A DNA stretch of 64,000 nt from Bifidobacterium colobi (GTDB taxonomy: Bacteria; Actinomycetota; Actinomycetes; Actinomycetales; Bifidobacteriaceae): positions 186,001-250,000 of the forward strand of contig NZ_JAFEJU010000004.1 in assembly GCF_018555455.1 (NCBI RefSeq). Reading direction: 5' to 3'. Positions 16,148 to 23,119 of the stretch are shown piece by piece; the first letter of the stretch is position 1, and the number at the start of each line of letters is the position of its first letter. Below the pieces are notes generated by a model. It was not told the DNA's origin. It ran no database searches and saw nothing but the letters and a program-made list of their open reading frames with translations. The position numbers and the translations under genes are program-made.

Positions 16148-18235
16148 TCATAAGGCAAACGCAAGCTCCTCGCGCAGTGCGGTACGATTCGGGTAACGGC
16201 TCACGATATCGTGAGCCAGCGTGCGCGTCTCCTCGGGGCCGAATACCGATGAGTATCGCCGCAGCTGCTTGGCTATCTGCTGATAGGTGCTGCGTCGTGC
16301 AGGCAAGGCGTCACCGGAAGGCGAAGCTGCCGAATACTTGAATACAGCAGGACCCATGGTGCCGCGAGGCATGGCATTGAGGATAATCGTTTTCGCTGAA
16401 TCCGGATGGTCGATGGCAATGGTGCGCAGCAACGGCAGCGGAGGATAGGTGATGGTGCTGCAGTAGGTGAGAGCCGCATCGGAAAGCCGCTCATCAATGA
16501 TGAGCTTTTCATAAGCAGGATTACGCCAGCTACTGTGACGTTGCGTGCCGCCGAACGTAGTCATTTCCGGTTGGTATTTGATACGGTCAAGGATGTTCCG
16601 TGCGCAATCCCTGGCGAGGTTGCGCGCGACTTGACCCCATTCCTCAAGGCTCAACCCGCCATACATGCGCAGTAGATTCCTCAATACACTGACATAACGA
16701 GCGTCTGACTGATCGTTGCAGGATACGATGTAATACCGGTAGATGCTGGCGAGCATGGTCACATCGTTGAGCCCTTCGGCGCAGGCTTCCATCAGCGTAT
16801 GCCAGCCGTGCGGCAGTAGGCCGTGGAGCACTCCATTGTGGTTGGCTTCTAAATCCGCCTCCTGTTCGTTGCTGCTCATATCGAGAAAACGTTGTGCGGT
16901 CATCAACGCCGCTTGGAAATGCCCGTCTTGGATCAGACTTACGGCGCGCATGATCATCAGCGTTGATGAGTCGGGATTGTCGTTGAGCAACCGGTTGCGT
17001 CCATCGTCATCATGGGACAATGTGTAGAGGTCATAGGCGATTATCTGCGTGAACGTGCGAATGATTTCATCATGTAGTTCGGCATCATCGAGTGCGTCAT
17101 TGGCAGCGGCATTCGCGATATCGCCGTCGGTATGAGCATCGGTCTGACGGCTGGCTGAATCGGCTGAAGAAGTTTCGTCGCCTTCCTCGAGATTGCGGCT
17201 CATCTCATGTTCGACGACGTCGTATGCCCAGAGACGTGTGCCGTCATAGCGGGCAAAGGACAGTGCGGAGGAGACGAGCAGCATGCTATTGAGCGGATCG
17301 CCATGCCGCAGGTCTACATCATGTGCGGCTTCAACAATACAGGTCAATGCTTTGCCGGCGGTGGCTGGATCCGCGAATGCCGCGACGTTTTCCATATAGC
17401 AGCGGATTCGCATGACCAGACCATCCAGAAGCGCGAACAAGGGCGCGAGATCGGCTTCAATGGTGTGCAGGTAGGTGCACACCGCGTGGACGCATAAGCG
17501 AAGATTGATGCAGGCGTGCTCATAATCGGTGGATTGGAACGCATTCATGGCAACCGCTTGGACTGTTTCGATGAGCTCGCGACAGTCGGCGGCATTGCCT
17601 GAATCGTTGACTGCTGGTTCCTGATGATGTGGGAGTCGCCCGTAATACTGATCGATGGAATCAAGGAAGAGATGCTGCACTTCGACAGGCGAGATCAGCG
17701 GCTGCTCATCATCTGTGTCAGAAGTGAAGGTACGTGCGACCGTTTGCAGATGCGGCGACCACAGGAACAACAATGTGCCGTCTAATTGCTCAGGGCGTGC
17801 GGCGAGTTCCTCTTGGATGCGGTGGAGTACGGTGTGCGGCAGCGTGATTGAAGACGATTCGCTGGAGGAATCATGGTTTCCATTGTCGCGGCGTTGGGTC
17901 GTGCTGCTTGGCATAAGTCGTTGGCGCAGTTCGTAGAGCATCGCCCCGATATGCTTGCAATACGGCGTCCGCTCATATGGGCAGGTGCATGCGGCGGATT
18001 GGATGCGAATGGGATTGCTTGTGTCTTTGGCATCGGTGTGATTCAAGCGGATATCCACGTCGTAAGCGTCATCGCTGCTGCCGGAAATCTGCGTATGGAA
18101 CAGATGCGGCGCTATCTCCTGAATATCGCCCACGCGCCCGGATTCCCAATAGTCGGATGCGCGTTCGAGAATCAGCGGAGTGTTCTCGAACATGGTTTCA
18201 AACGTGGCCAACATTGGCTTTTCTGGAGCGCTCAT
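16148..18235 (-). CDS. SWIM zinc-finger protein
   Basis: The 695-residue protein has a SWIM finger near its N-terminus: C83 and C85 in ACTCP, C93 and H95 in PYCKHIG, i.e. CxC-x7-CxH. SWIM fingers bind DNA or protein partners, often next to SNF2 helicases; none is adjacent here. The remaining ~590 residues are helical with repeat-like hydrophobic segments and no recognised catalytic motif. I start it at the ATG at 18235, 7 nt behind a TACAAT box and without a Shine-Dalgarno site, rather than at the upstream in-frame codon at 18487, which would run back through the divergent small gene. Function unknown; DNA transaction or regulation is possible. Confidence 0.75.
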   Translation of the reverse strand: MSAPEKPMLATFETMFENTPLILERASDYWESGRVGDIQEIAPHLFHTQISGSSDDAYDVDIRLNHTDAKDTSNPIRIQSAACTCPYERTPYCKHIGAMLYELRQRLMPSSTTQRRDNGNHDSSSESSSITLPHTVLHRIQEELAARPEQLDGTLLFLWSPHLQTVARTFTSDTDDEQPLISPVEVQHLFLDSIDQYYGRLPHHQEPAVNDSGNAADCRELIETVQAVAMNAFQSTDYEHACINLRLCVHAVCTYLHTIEADLAPLFALLDGLVMRIRCYMENVAAFADPATAGKALTCIVEAAHDVDLRHGDPLNSMLLVSSALSFARYDGTRLWAYDVVEHEMSRNLEEGDETSSADSASRQTDAHTDGDIANAAANDALDDAELHDEIIRTFTQIIAYDLYTLSHDDDGRNRLLNDNPDSSTLMIMRAVSLIQDGHFQAALMTAQRFLDMSSNEQEADLEANHNGVLHGLLPHGWHTLMEACAEGLNDVTMLASIYRYYIVSCNDQSDARYVSVLRNLLRMYGGLSLEEWGQVARNLARDCARNILDRIKYQPEMTTFGGTQRHSSWRNPAYEKLIIDERLSDAALTYCSTITYPPLPLLRTIAIDHPDSAKTIILNAMPRGTMGPAVFKYSAASPSGDALPARRSTYQQIAKQLRRYSSVFGPEETRTLAHDIVSRYPNRTALREELAFAL

Positions 18236-18242
18236 AGTTTCG

Positions 18243-18248
18243 ATTGTA
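18243..18248 (-). promoter_or_regulatory. -10 element TACAAT of leaderless SWIM gene
   Basis: On the minus strand TACAAT is followed by seven bases and then the ATG of the SWIM-finger gene, so the transcript is predicted to start at the initiation codon. Confidence 0.5.
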
Positions 18249-18324
18249 GTGGGTGGGGGCTGTCGAAAAACGCATGGCAAAGCGGCTGCAGGCTGATGAT
18301 GCAACATGATGGTTGGGCGGCGTG

Positions 18325-18330
18325 CATAAT
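18325..18330 (+). promoter_or_regulatory. -10 element CATAAT of leaderless small gene
   Basis: CATAAT ends six bases before the ATG at 18337 with no ribosome-binding sequence between. Together with the minus-strand element at 18243-18248 it makes a divergent pair of predicted leaderless promoters. Confidence 0.5.
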
Positions 18331-18336
18331 AACGGT

Positions 18337-18540
18337 ATGGATGAACGATGGGTGAGGGCGCTGCAGGCCAAGAACATGAGTGTTCCGGGGCGCGCGAAAA
18401 GTGACGGCAATCAGATGAATGGCGGCAATGCACATGCAAACAAAACGGCTGCGCGCGGCACATCGAACACGTCGATGCGTCACGCACAGCCGTTCAAAGC
18501 TACCGGTCACAAAGGCGGCATCAGCAGGCAGGGAAGCTGA
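18337..18540 (+). CDS. Small basic conserved protein
   Basis: This 67-residue ORF starts MDERWVRALQAKN and is rich in Gly, Asn, Lys, Arg and Ser, ending FKATGHKGGISRQGS. The composition and end resemble the short actinobacterial DUF5302-like proteins (Lys/Gly-rich, about 60 residues), but that link is weak. The start is supported by a CATAAT box six bases upstream, giving a leaderless transcript. An alternative start at 18313 would overlap the promoter. The 3' end lies within a 31-bp sequence repeated 76 bp downstream. Function unknown. Confidence 0.55.
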   Translation: MDERWVRALQAKNMSVPGRAKSDGNQMNGGNAHANKTAARGTSNTSMRHAQPFKATGHKGGISRQGS

Positions 18541-18651
18541 ACTGAGTGTGCGGTAGAGACTACCCCTCAGTCGGCTTGCGCCGACAGCTCCGCCGACAAG
18601 GGGAGCTAGTGTTGGCGGTGGGCGGCATCAGCAGGCAGGGAAACTGAACTG
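18514..18651. repeat. 31-bp direct repeat flanking a dispersed repeat
   Basis: GGCGGCATCAGCAGGCAGGG and the following 11 bases occur at 18514-18544 and again at 18621-18651 with one mismatch. Between them lies a copy of the dispersed repeat (18559-18608). The first copy includes the stop codon of the small gene, so the second looks like a duplicated gene tail. Confidence 0.75.
18559..18608. repeat. Dispersed repeat, copy 2
   Basis: This stretch begins ACTACCCCTCAGTCGGC and ends GACAAGGGGAGCT, with internal complementary GTCGGC/GCCGAC words. Read on the other strand it matches the copy at 57106-57143 over about 33 bases. Confidence 0.7.
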
Positions 18652-18659
18652 TTGACCGA

Positions 18660-19511
18660 TTAGTACACGGAGTAGCCGCCGTCCACCTGCAGGTTGGTGC
18701 CGGTGACATACGAGGACGCGTCGCTGGCAAGGAACAGCACCGCGGTGGCGATTTCCTCATTCGTGCCGAAGCGACGCATCGGCACAGGAGCGGTCATCAT
18801 ATCGTGCGCTTCGGGAACAATGCGGCCTTCGAAAATACCGGACCACACGTAGCCGGGGGAGATGGCGTTCGAGCGAATGCCATACGGGGCCAGTGCGGCC
18901 GCCAAGTAGCGCGCATATTCATAGATGCCGGCCTTGGAAGCACCGTACGCGGCTACCGGGGAAGGTCCACCGGCGATGAAGTTCGCGTTATGCGCGGACA
19001 GCGACGATGTGAACACCAAAGAGCCGCCGTGATTGTGTTCGCGCATGATGTGCTGGGCGATCTGTGCGGTCAGGTAGGCGCCGGTCAGGTTGATGTCGAT
19101 GGTTTTCCGCCAGACCTCGTACGGTTCGTCGGCATCGTCGCCGGGCACGTTCACGCCGGCATTGATGAACGCCACATCCACGGTTCCAAGCTCGTCAACC
19201 AGCGAAGTCTTCAACGCGTCGACCTGCGCTTTATCGGAAACATCGCAGTACAACGGCACTACCTTCACGCCGTAACGTTCAGACAGTTCCTGAGCGAGCG
19301 GTTCCAGTGTTTCCTTGGTACGCGGCAGGTCGACGATTGCCACATCGGCACCGGCTTCCGCCCAGGCGGCGGCCACATTGCGGCCGAGCCCACCGGCACC
19401 ACCGGTCACGAAACCTTTCCTGCCTGCGAGCGAGAAGCGGTCCATGATGCGGTGGGATGGTTCTTTCCATTGATCGAGTGGGTACTGATCGAATACTGAA
19501 GCGTCGGTCAT
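18660..19511 (-). CDS. Short-chain dehydrogenase/reductase
   Basis: The 283-residue protein is a classical SDR: cofactor motif VTGGAGGLGRN (about 35-45), DLP after strand 2 favouring NAD, NAG in FINAGVN, catalytic Ser in FTSSLSAH and YGASKAG as the Tyr/Lys pair, closing with LQVDGGYSVY. The C-terminal layout resembles polyol or sugar-alcohol dehydrogenases, such as sorbitol or arabinitol types, but substrate is not determinable. The ATG at 19511 follows GGAG at a good distance. It lies downstream of, and on the same strand as, an aldo/keto reductase with a 163-bp gap; both could handle carbonyl compounds. Confidence 0.9.
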   Translation of the reverse strand: MTDASVFDQYPLDQWKEPSHRIMDRFSLAGRKGFVTGGAGGLGRNVAAAWAEAGADVAIVDLPRTKETLEPLAQELSERYGVKVVPLYCDVSDKAQVDALKTSLVDELGTVDVAFINAGVNVPGDDADEPYEVWRKTIDINLTGAYLTAQIAQHIMREHNHGGSLVFTSSLSAHNANFIAGGPSPVAAYGASKAGIYEYARYLAAALAPYGIRSNAISPGYVWSGIFEGRIVPEAHDMMTAPVPMRRFGTNEEIATAVLFLASDASSYVTGTNLQVDGGYSVY

Positions 19512-19674
19512 GTTATTCTCCATTCGGTTCGGTGGCGGCGTCCTTGTTGCCATCAACAAGGCGAGCCTATCACGGACAATCGGGTTGTCTGCGATAGGCT
19601 CGCCTAAAAAGTTCAGGAAGTTAACATTCGCGTGATTGCGGATTCATGAGGCTGCTCGCAATCACCGAAAATAA

Positions 19675-20529
19675 TCAGTCTTCCTCATGCCAATGCGGAT
19701 TCTGGCCGAACGTGTAGCCTTCCGGATTATCCATGGCGGCGATGTCCTGCATATCCTGCTCGTCCAGCGCGAAGCCGGTCAGGTCGAGGTTCGCACGCTG
19801 GCGGTCGGCATGCATCGACTTTGGAATCGCCACATCGCCCAACTGCAGATGCCAACGCAGGATTGCGGCCACAGGGGAGACGCCATGCTTTTCGGCGATG
19901 CGCACGATGGTCGGATCCTTCAACATCTGATTGGCGCGGCCGAGCGGGCTCCATGCTTCGGTGATGATGCCGTGCGCGTCATCGTAGGCACGCTGCTCGT
20001 TCTGCTGGAAGAACGGATGCAATTCCACCTGATTCACGGCCGGAGTCACACCAGTGGCGCGAATCAGCAGATTGATATGACCGGGCAGGAAATTGCTCAC
20101 GCCGATATGCTTCACAATACCTTGCTGTTGCGCATCGACCAATGCCTGCCATGCTTCCACGAACTGACCCTGGGATGGGTTCGGCCAGTGAATCAGATAC
20201 AGGTCGATGTAATCCAAACCCATGCGTGCCACGGATTCCTCAATGGTCACGCGAGCCTGATCATACTGATGATGGCGGCCCGGCAGCTTGGACGCCACGA
20301 TGATATCCTCGCGCGGCACCTCGGATTCGCGAATCGCCTTGCCGACGATGCCCTCGTTCTCATAGTTGAACGCGGAATCAATCAGGCGATAGCCGACTTG
20401 AAGCGCGGACTTGATGGCTTCAGCACCCGCGAAACCGTTGACCTTGTACGTGCCGAAACCGATGGCCGGCAGCTCCAAACCATCATGCGCCTTGCGAACC
20501 GGAATCGCCGGCGGTTCCATTAGTGCCAT
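19675..20529 (-). CDS. Aldo/keto reductase
   Basis: The 284-residue protein has the AKR catalytic tetrad: D51 and Y56 in LIDSAFNYENE, K81 in VASKLPG and H114 in YLIHWPNP. The C-terminal PKSMHADRQRANLD region binds the NADPH phosphate. It belongs to the 2,5-diketo-gluconate reductase-like AKR group and probably reduces aldehydes or ketoses in the cytoplasm. The ATG at 20529 follows AAAGGAG; the longer frame to 20610 has no such site. A monocistronic or two-gene unit with the SDR is possible. Confidence 0.92.
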   Translation of the reverse strand: MALMEPPAIPVRKAHDGLELPAIGFGTYKVNGFAGAEAIKSALQVGYRLIDSAFNYENEGIVGKAIRESEVPREDIIVASKLPGRHHQYDQARVTIEESVARMGLDYIDLYLIHWPNPSQGQFVEAWQALVDAQQQGIVKHIGVSNFLPGHINLLIRATGVTPAVNQVELHPFFQQNEQRAYDDAHGIITEAWSPLGRANQMLKDPTIVRIAEKHGVSPVAAILRWHLQLGDVAIPKSMHADRQRANLDLTGFALDEQDMQDIAAMDNPEGYTFGQNPHWHEED

Positions 20530-20698
20530 ACCCACTCCTTTGTTGTTGTCTCCGCACTGTTGCGTTGTGACTGCTGCATTCCAAGAATCGCAGTCAACAC
20601 CAGTGCTCATCTCACAATGCTTACTATAGTGAGCCGGATTCGCGCATCATTGCATTACGCGGGCTGTGTACGGGCTGTTGCAAATGGCGTTGACACCG

Positions 20699-20704
20699 TA
20701 TAAT
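20699..20704 (+). promoter_or_regulatory. -10 element TATAAT for tenA
   Basis: TATAAT sits directly before the riboswitch; TTGCAA at 20678-20683 is a possible -35 at 15-bp spacing. A nearer TTGACA at 20690 is too close to serve. Confidence 0.6.
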
Positions 20705-20710
20705 AAGGCC

Positions 20711-20830
20711 GTTGCAGGGGAACTCGGCATGCTTGCGCAGCGTAGAAAACACAACGCACAGCGAAGCGCCGGGTTGAGAAAGGCGAACGCCTGACCCTTG
20801 GAACCTGTTGGCCAACACCATCGAAGGGAG
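20711..20830 (+). ncRNA. TPP riboswitch upstream of tenA
   Basis: The leader contains the conserved thiamine-pyrophosphate aptamer words in order: GGGGAACTC near the 5' end, GGGTTGAGA (20771-20779, the pyrimidine-sensing TGAGA), TGACCCTTGGAACCTG (20792-20807) and CGAAGGGA (20822-20829). The last arm includes the GAAGGGAG that also serves as Shine-Dalgarno for the ATG at 20837, so TPP binding would hide the ribosome-binding site and block translation. The 5' part between the two conserved halves is longer than usual. This is the clearest RNA element in the window. Confidence 0.88.
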
Positions 20831-20836
20831 CAATCC

Positions 20837-21574
20837 ATGACTTTCGACGCCGTCCAATTCGGCCCGATCACGCTCAATCATCTGCCGCCATTCGCCCAGC
20901 GTCTGCGCAAAGCCGCCGACTTGGTATGGGAGGAAGGCTACAAGCAGCCGTTCCTTCGCGAGCTCGGCAACGGTACGCTGGCACGCGAGAAATTCGCGTT
21001 CTACCTGCTGCAGGACTACCGCTACCTGAAGGATTACGCCAAGGTGCACGCGCTCGCTCTCACCAAGACGCAGGATCCGGAGATCATGCAGTTCATGGCC
21101 AACGTGCAGAACGCGATCTTCAACGTGGAATCCTCCATGCATCGCGAATACATGGCCAGTTTCGGCATCAGCGCGGAAGAGATGAACAACGTGCGTCAGT
21201 CCGCGTTCGCCCGCGCCTACACGTCGAACATTCTCTCCATTGCGTACGGCGGTTCGCTGGTGGACGTGCTGGTGGCCGTACTGCCATGCGCATGGGTGTA
21301 CGCCGATTATGGTCAGCGTCTGGCCGCCGAGTTTGCTGATTCGCTTGAGGGGAACCCGTACAAGAGCTGGGTCGACATGTATAAGACCGAGGAGTTCTGG
21401 AGCTCCTCCGCATGGCTGCTCGCGCATATCGAAGAGCTGGTCGAAGGCCTGAGCGAGGAACGCAAGCAGGAGCTTGAGGACATCTTCGTGGCCGGTGTGG
21501 AACATGAATACATGTTCTGGGCCTCCGCGTACGACATGCAGTACACGTGGAAGCCTGAATGGGACGTGCGCTAG
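20837..21574 (+). CDS. tenA: Thiaminase II / aminopyrimidine aminohydrolase TenA
   Basis: The 245-residue helical protein matches TenA (EC 3.5.99.2), which recycles degraded thiamin by hydrolysing aminopyrimidine to HMP. The catalytic Cys is C151 in VAVLPCAWVY; LLQDYRYLKDY and the C-terminal EHEYMFW motif carry further active-site residues. The ATG at 20837 is set by the riboswitch-linked GAAGGGAG site. It is a single gene followed by a hairpin (21609-21660). The TPP riboswitch confirms a role in thiamin salvage: expression should rise when TPP is low. Confidence 0.95.
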   Translation: MTFDAVQFGPITLNHLPPFAQRLRKAADLVWEEGYKQPFLRELGNGTLAREKFAFYLLQDYRYLKDYAKVHALALTKTQDPEIMQFMANVQNAIFNVESSMHREYMASFGISAEEMNNVRQSAFARAYTSNILSIAYGGSLVDVLVAVLPCAWVYADYGQRLAAEFADSLEGNPYKSWVDMYKTEEFWSSSAWLLAHIEELVEGLSEERKQELEDIFVAGVEHEYMFWASAYDMQYTWKPEWDVR

Positions 21575-21608
21575 GCGCGCTTGAAGCGTAAACGTATCTT
21601 CCACACGG

Positions 21609-21660
21609 GGTGAGGTCGGTGTTTAAGTGTCTCTGATGGGTGCCTGATACCGACCTCACC
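21609..21660 (+). terminator. 12-bp perfect hairpin after tenA
   Basis: GGTGAGGTCGGT (21609-21620) and ACCGACCTCACC (21649-21660) are perfect complements 35 bases after the tenA stop. There is no T tract, so termination is less certain than the hairpin. Confidence 0.5.
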
Positions 21661-21674
21661 GCAGTCTTGGCGTG

Positions 21675-21879
21675 TATCTCGCTTACAGGGGGTTGATTCC
21701 CCTAGTCTGGAACATCTATCTGCTTTACAAGGGGTTCTTCCACGGTTAAACCGCAAGTAGAATAGGCATCATGCCAACGCCATTCCGCCATTTTTGCGGT
21801 TTATATACTTGGCGAGGAACCCCTTGTAACGCAGATAGACCTCCGGTGAGGTGCAAATCAACCCCTTGTAAACGAGATA
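21675..21879. repeat. Concentric long inverted repeat
   Basis: Three inverted repeats share one centre near 21776: outer arms 21675-21698 and 21856-21879 (24 bp, 2 mismatches), middle arms 21715-21737 and 21817-21839 (23 bp, 1 mismatch), inner arms 21747-21756 and 21794-21803 (10 bp, perfect). The outer and middle arms are themselves related (TTACAAGGGGTT core). It fills most of the 391-bp gap between tenA and the convergent carboxylesterase gene. No convincing protein is encoded. It could be a MITE-like element or a large structured RNA. Confidence 0.8.
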
Positions 21880-21965
21880 GCACGGTCACCAGGCTGCTGA
21901 TTGCTGTTTGCAGTGCATCGATGGGGCTGCCGCAGATAAACGTTATGGTTCGCGCAATGTATTTA

Positions 21966-22583
21966 TTACTTGTGAGCGGTTAGGAAGGCGCGAATGTCCG
22001 CGATTTCCTCATCGCAGATGGCGTGGCCCATGCCCGGGTATTTATGGTGTACGAAATCTCTGCCGGATTCCAGTACTGTACGGGCGTTGATCTGATCCTG
22101 GAACGGAATGGTGCTGTCCAACGAGCCGTATGCAAGGAAGAAGCGGGTATGGGAATCCGGGAGCTGTGCTCCTATCTCGCCTTGGAATGATGGGCTGAGC
22201 AGTATCGCCGCATCGAATAGGTACGGGTGTGCCTTGGCGAGCCGGTACGAGAGATAGCCGCCTTGTGAGAATCCGATAAGAACCTTGCGTCGATGCTCGA
22301 ATGTCGGTGCGTTAAGCAATTGCGTCAACGCTTCACCGACCGCCGCGCATTCGCGTTGCCGCTCGTCAACGCCGCATCCGTCCGGATACCAATAGTGTCC
22401 GCCCATATAGGGGCGCGCATAGGTGCCGCGGAACGACAGATAATCAGGCTTCTCACCGGTGCCTGCATACACCGCGTCGATGATGCGGACCATTTCGCTC
22501 TCGTCGTTGCCGTATCCGTGGAACATGAGGAACAGCGGACCTGTGCCGTCCGTATCGAAATCACTGACCATTTGTAGCCGCAT
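21966..22583 (-). CDS. Phospholipase/carboxylesterase-like serine hydrolase
   Basis: The 205-residue protein is an alpha/beta hydrolase of the carboxylesterase (Abhydrolase_2) group. The nucleophile is S106 in GFSQGG, with D156 in YGSLDSTIP and H187 in GMGHAI completing the triad; FHGYGND holds the oxyanion loop. Such enzymes cleave short acyl esters or lysophospholipids in the cytoplasm. The ATG at 22583 follows AGAGGTGAT; a longer frame to 22667 has no support. It lies alone between the concentric palindrome and the MazG-like gene. Confidence 0.9.
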   Translation of the reverse strand: MRLQMVSDFDTDGTGPLFLMFHGYGNDESEMVRIIDAVYAGTGEKPDYLSFRGTYARPYMGGHYWYPDGCGVDERQRECAAVGEALTQLLNAPTFEHRRKVLIGFSQGGYLSYRLAKAHPYLFDAAILLSPSFQGEIGAQLPDSHTRFFLAYGSLDSTIPFQDQINARTVLESGRDFVHHKYPGMGHAICDEEIADIRAFLTAHK

Positions 22584-22683
22584 GTCTATCACCTCTAGCC
22601 AATGAGTGTATAAAACTTGCTCGTGAGCGTTTCTCAACGATCTTCGTTTGTCGATTAAGGCGCGCAAGTGTAGCCGAAACTAT

Positions 22684-23049
22684 TTATTCTGCATTTCTGT
22701 GTAATCTACGTGCCGCGAGATGTCTGGCCTCGTACTCTTCGAAATTATCTCGAACAGCCGTCGCTGGATACTTCTGCTTGGTCTTTGACAATTTGTGCAT
22801 GATGATGTCGTCCATATCAATTTCGAGTGCATCGGCCATCATGATGCAATACATCAGCACATCCGCTAACTCTTCTTGAGCATGTTCTGATTCTGCGGCG
22901 GGTGCCTCTGGTGTCCATTGATAGCATTCGAGCAGTTCCGCTGCCTCTATGCAGATAGATTTTGCGAGATTAACCGGCGTATGGAATTGTCCCCAATCTC
23001 TTTCGTCAGTGAATTCGCGTATTGCCTGGATAGTGCTGTCGCTAATCAT
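22684..23049 (-). CDS. MazG-like nucleotide pyrophosphohydrolase
   Basis: The 121-residue all-alpha protein has the MazG-type metal motif E35xxE38 in IEAAELLECYQW and E60xxD63 in EELADVLMY. Single-domain members hydrolyse (d)NTPs to NMP and pyrophosphate, serving as house-cleaning or nucleotide-depleting enzymes. I prefer the ATG at 23049: TAGAAT on the minus strand (23057-23062) ends 7 nt before it, giving a leaderless mRNA, and the earlier in-frame ATG at 23058 overlaps that box. It is divergent from the GIY-YIG/helicase gene with 70 bp between starts. Confidence 0.85.
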   Translation of the reverse strand: MISDSTIQAIREFTDERDWGQFHTPVNLAKSICIEAAELLECYQWTPEAPAAESEHAQEELADVLMYCIMMADALEIDMDDIIMHKLSKTKQKYPATAVRDNFEEYEARHLAARRLHRNAE

Positions 23050-23056
23050 GATTGTC

Positions 23057-23113
23057 ATTCTAGAAGACGTTGACCTGTTTGGATGCATTTTCTACAGATA
23101 TAGGGGGCATAAT
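23057..23113. promoter_or_regulatory. Divergent promoter pair between MazG-like and helicase genes
   Basis: TAGAAT on the minus strand (23057-23062) and CATAAT on the plus strand (23108-23113) face away from each other, 7 and 6 nt from their respective ATGs. Both transcripts are predicted to be leaderless, and the 45 bp between the boxes would hold any shared operator. Confidence 0.5.
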
Positions 23114-23119
23114 AAAACC

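Noticed and set aside
20690..20695. TTGACA as -35 element for tenA
   Set aside because: It is only 3 bp from the TATAAT box, too near to be used; TTGCAA further upstream fits better.
21771..21983. Small plus-strand protein of 70 codons in the concentric palindrome
   Set aside because: It overlaps the inverted-repeat arms, has no ribosome-binding site and shows repeat-derived residues (TPCNADR, TPCKRDS) that reflect the DNA repeat rather than selection on protein.
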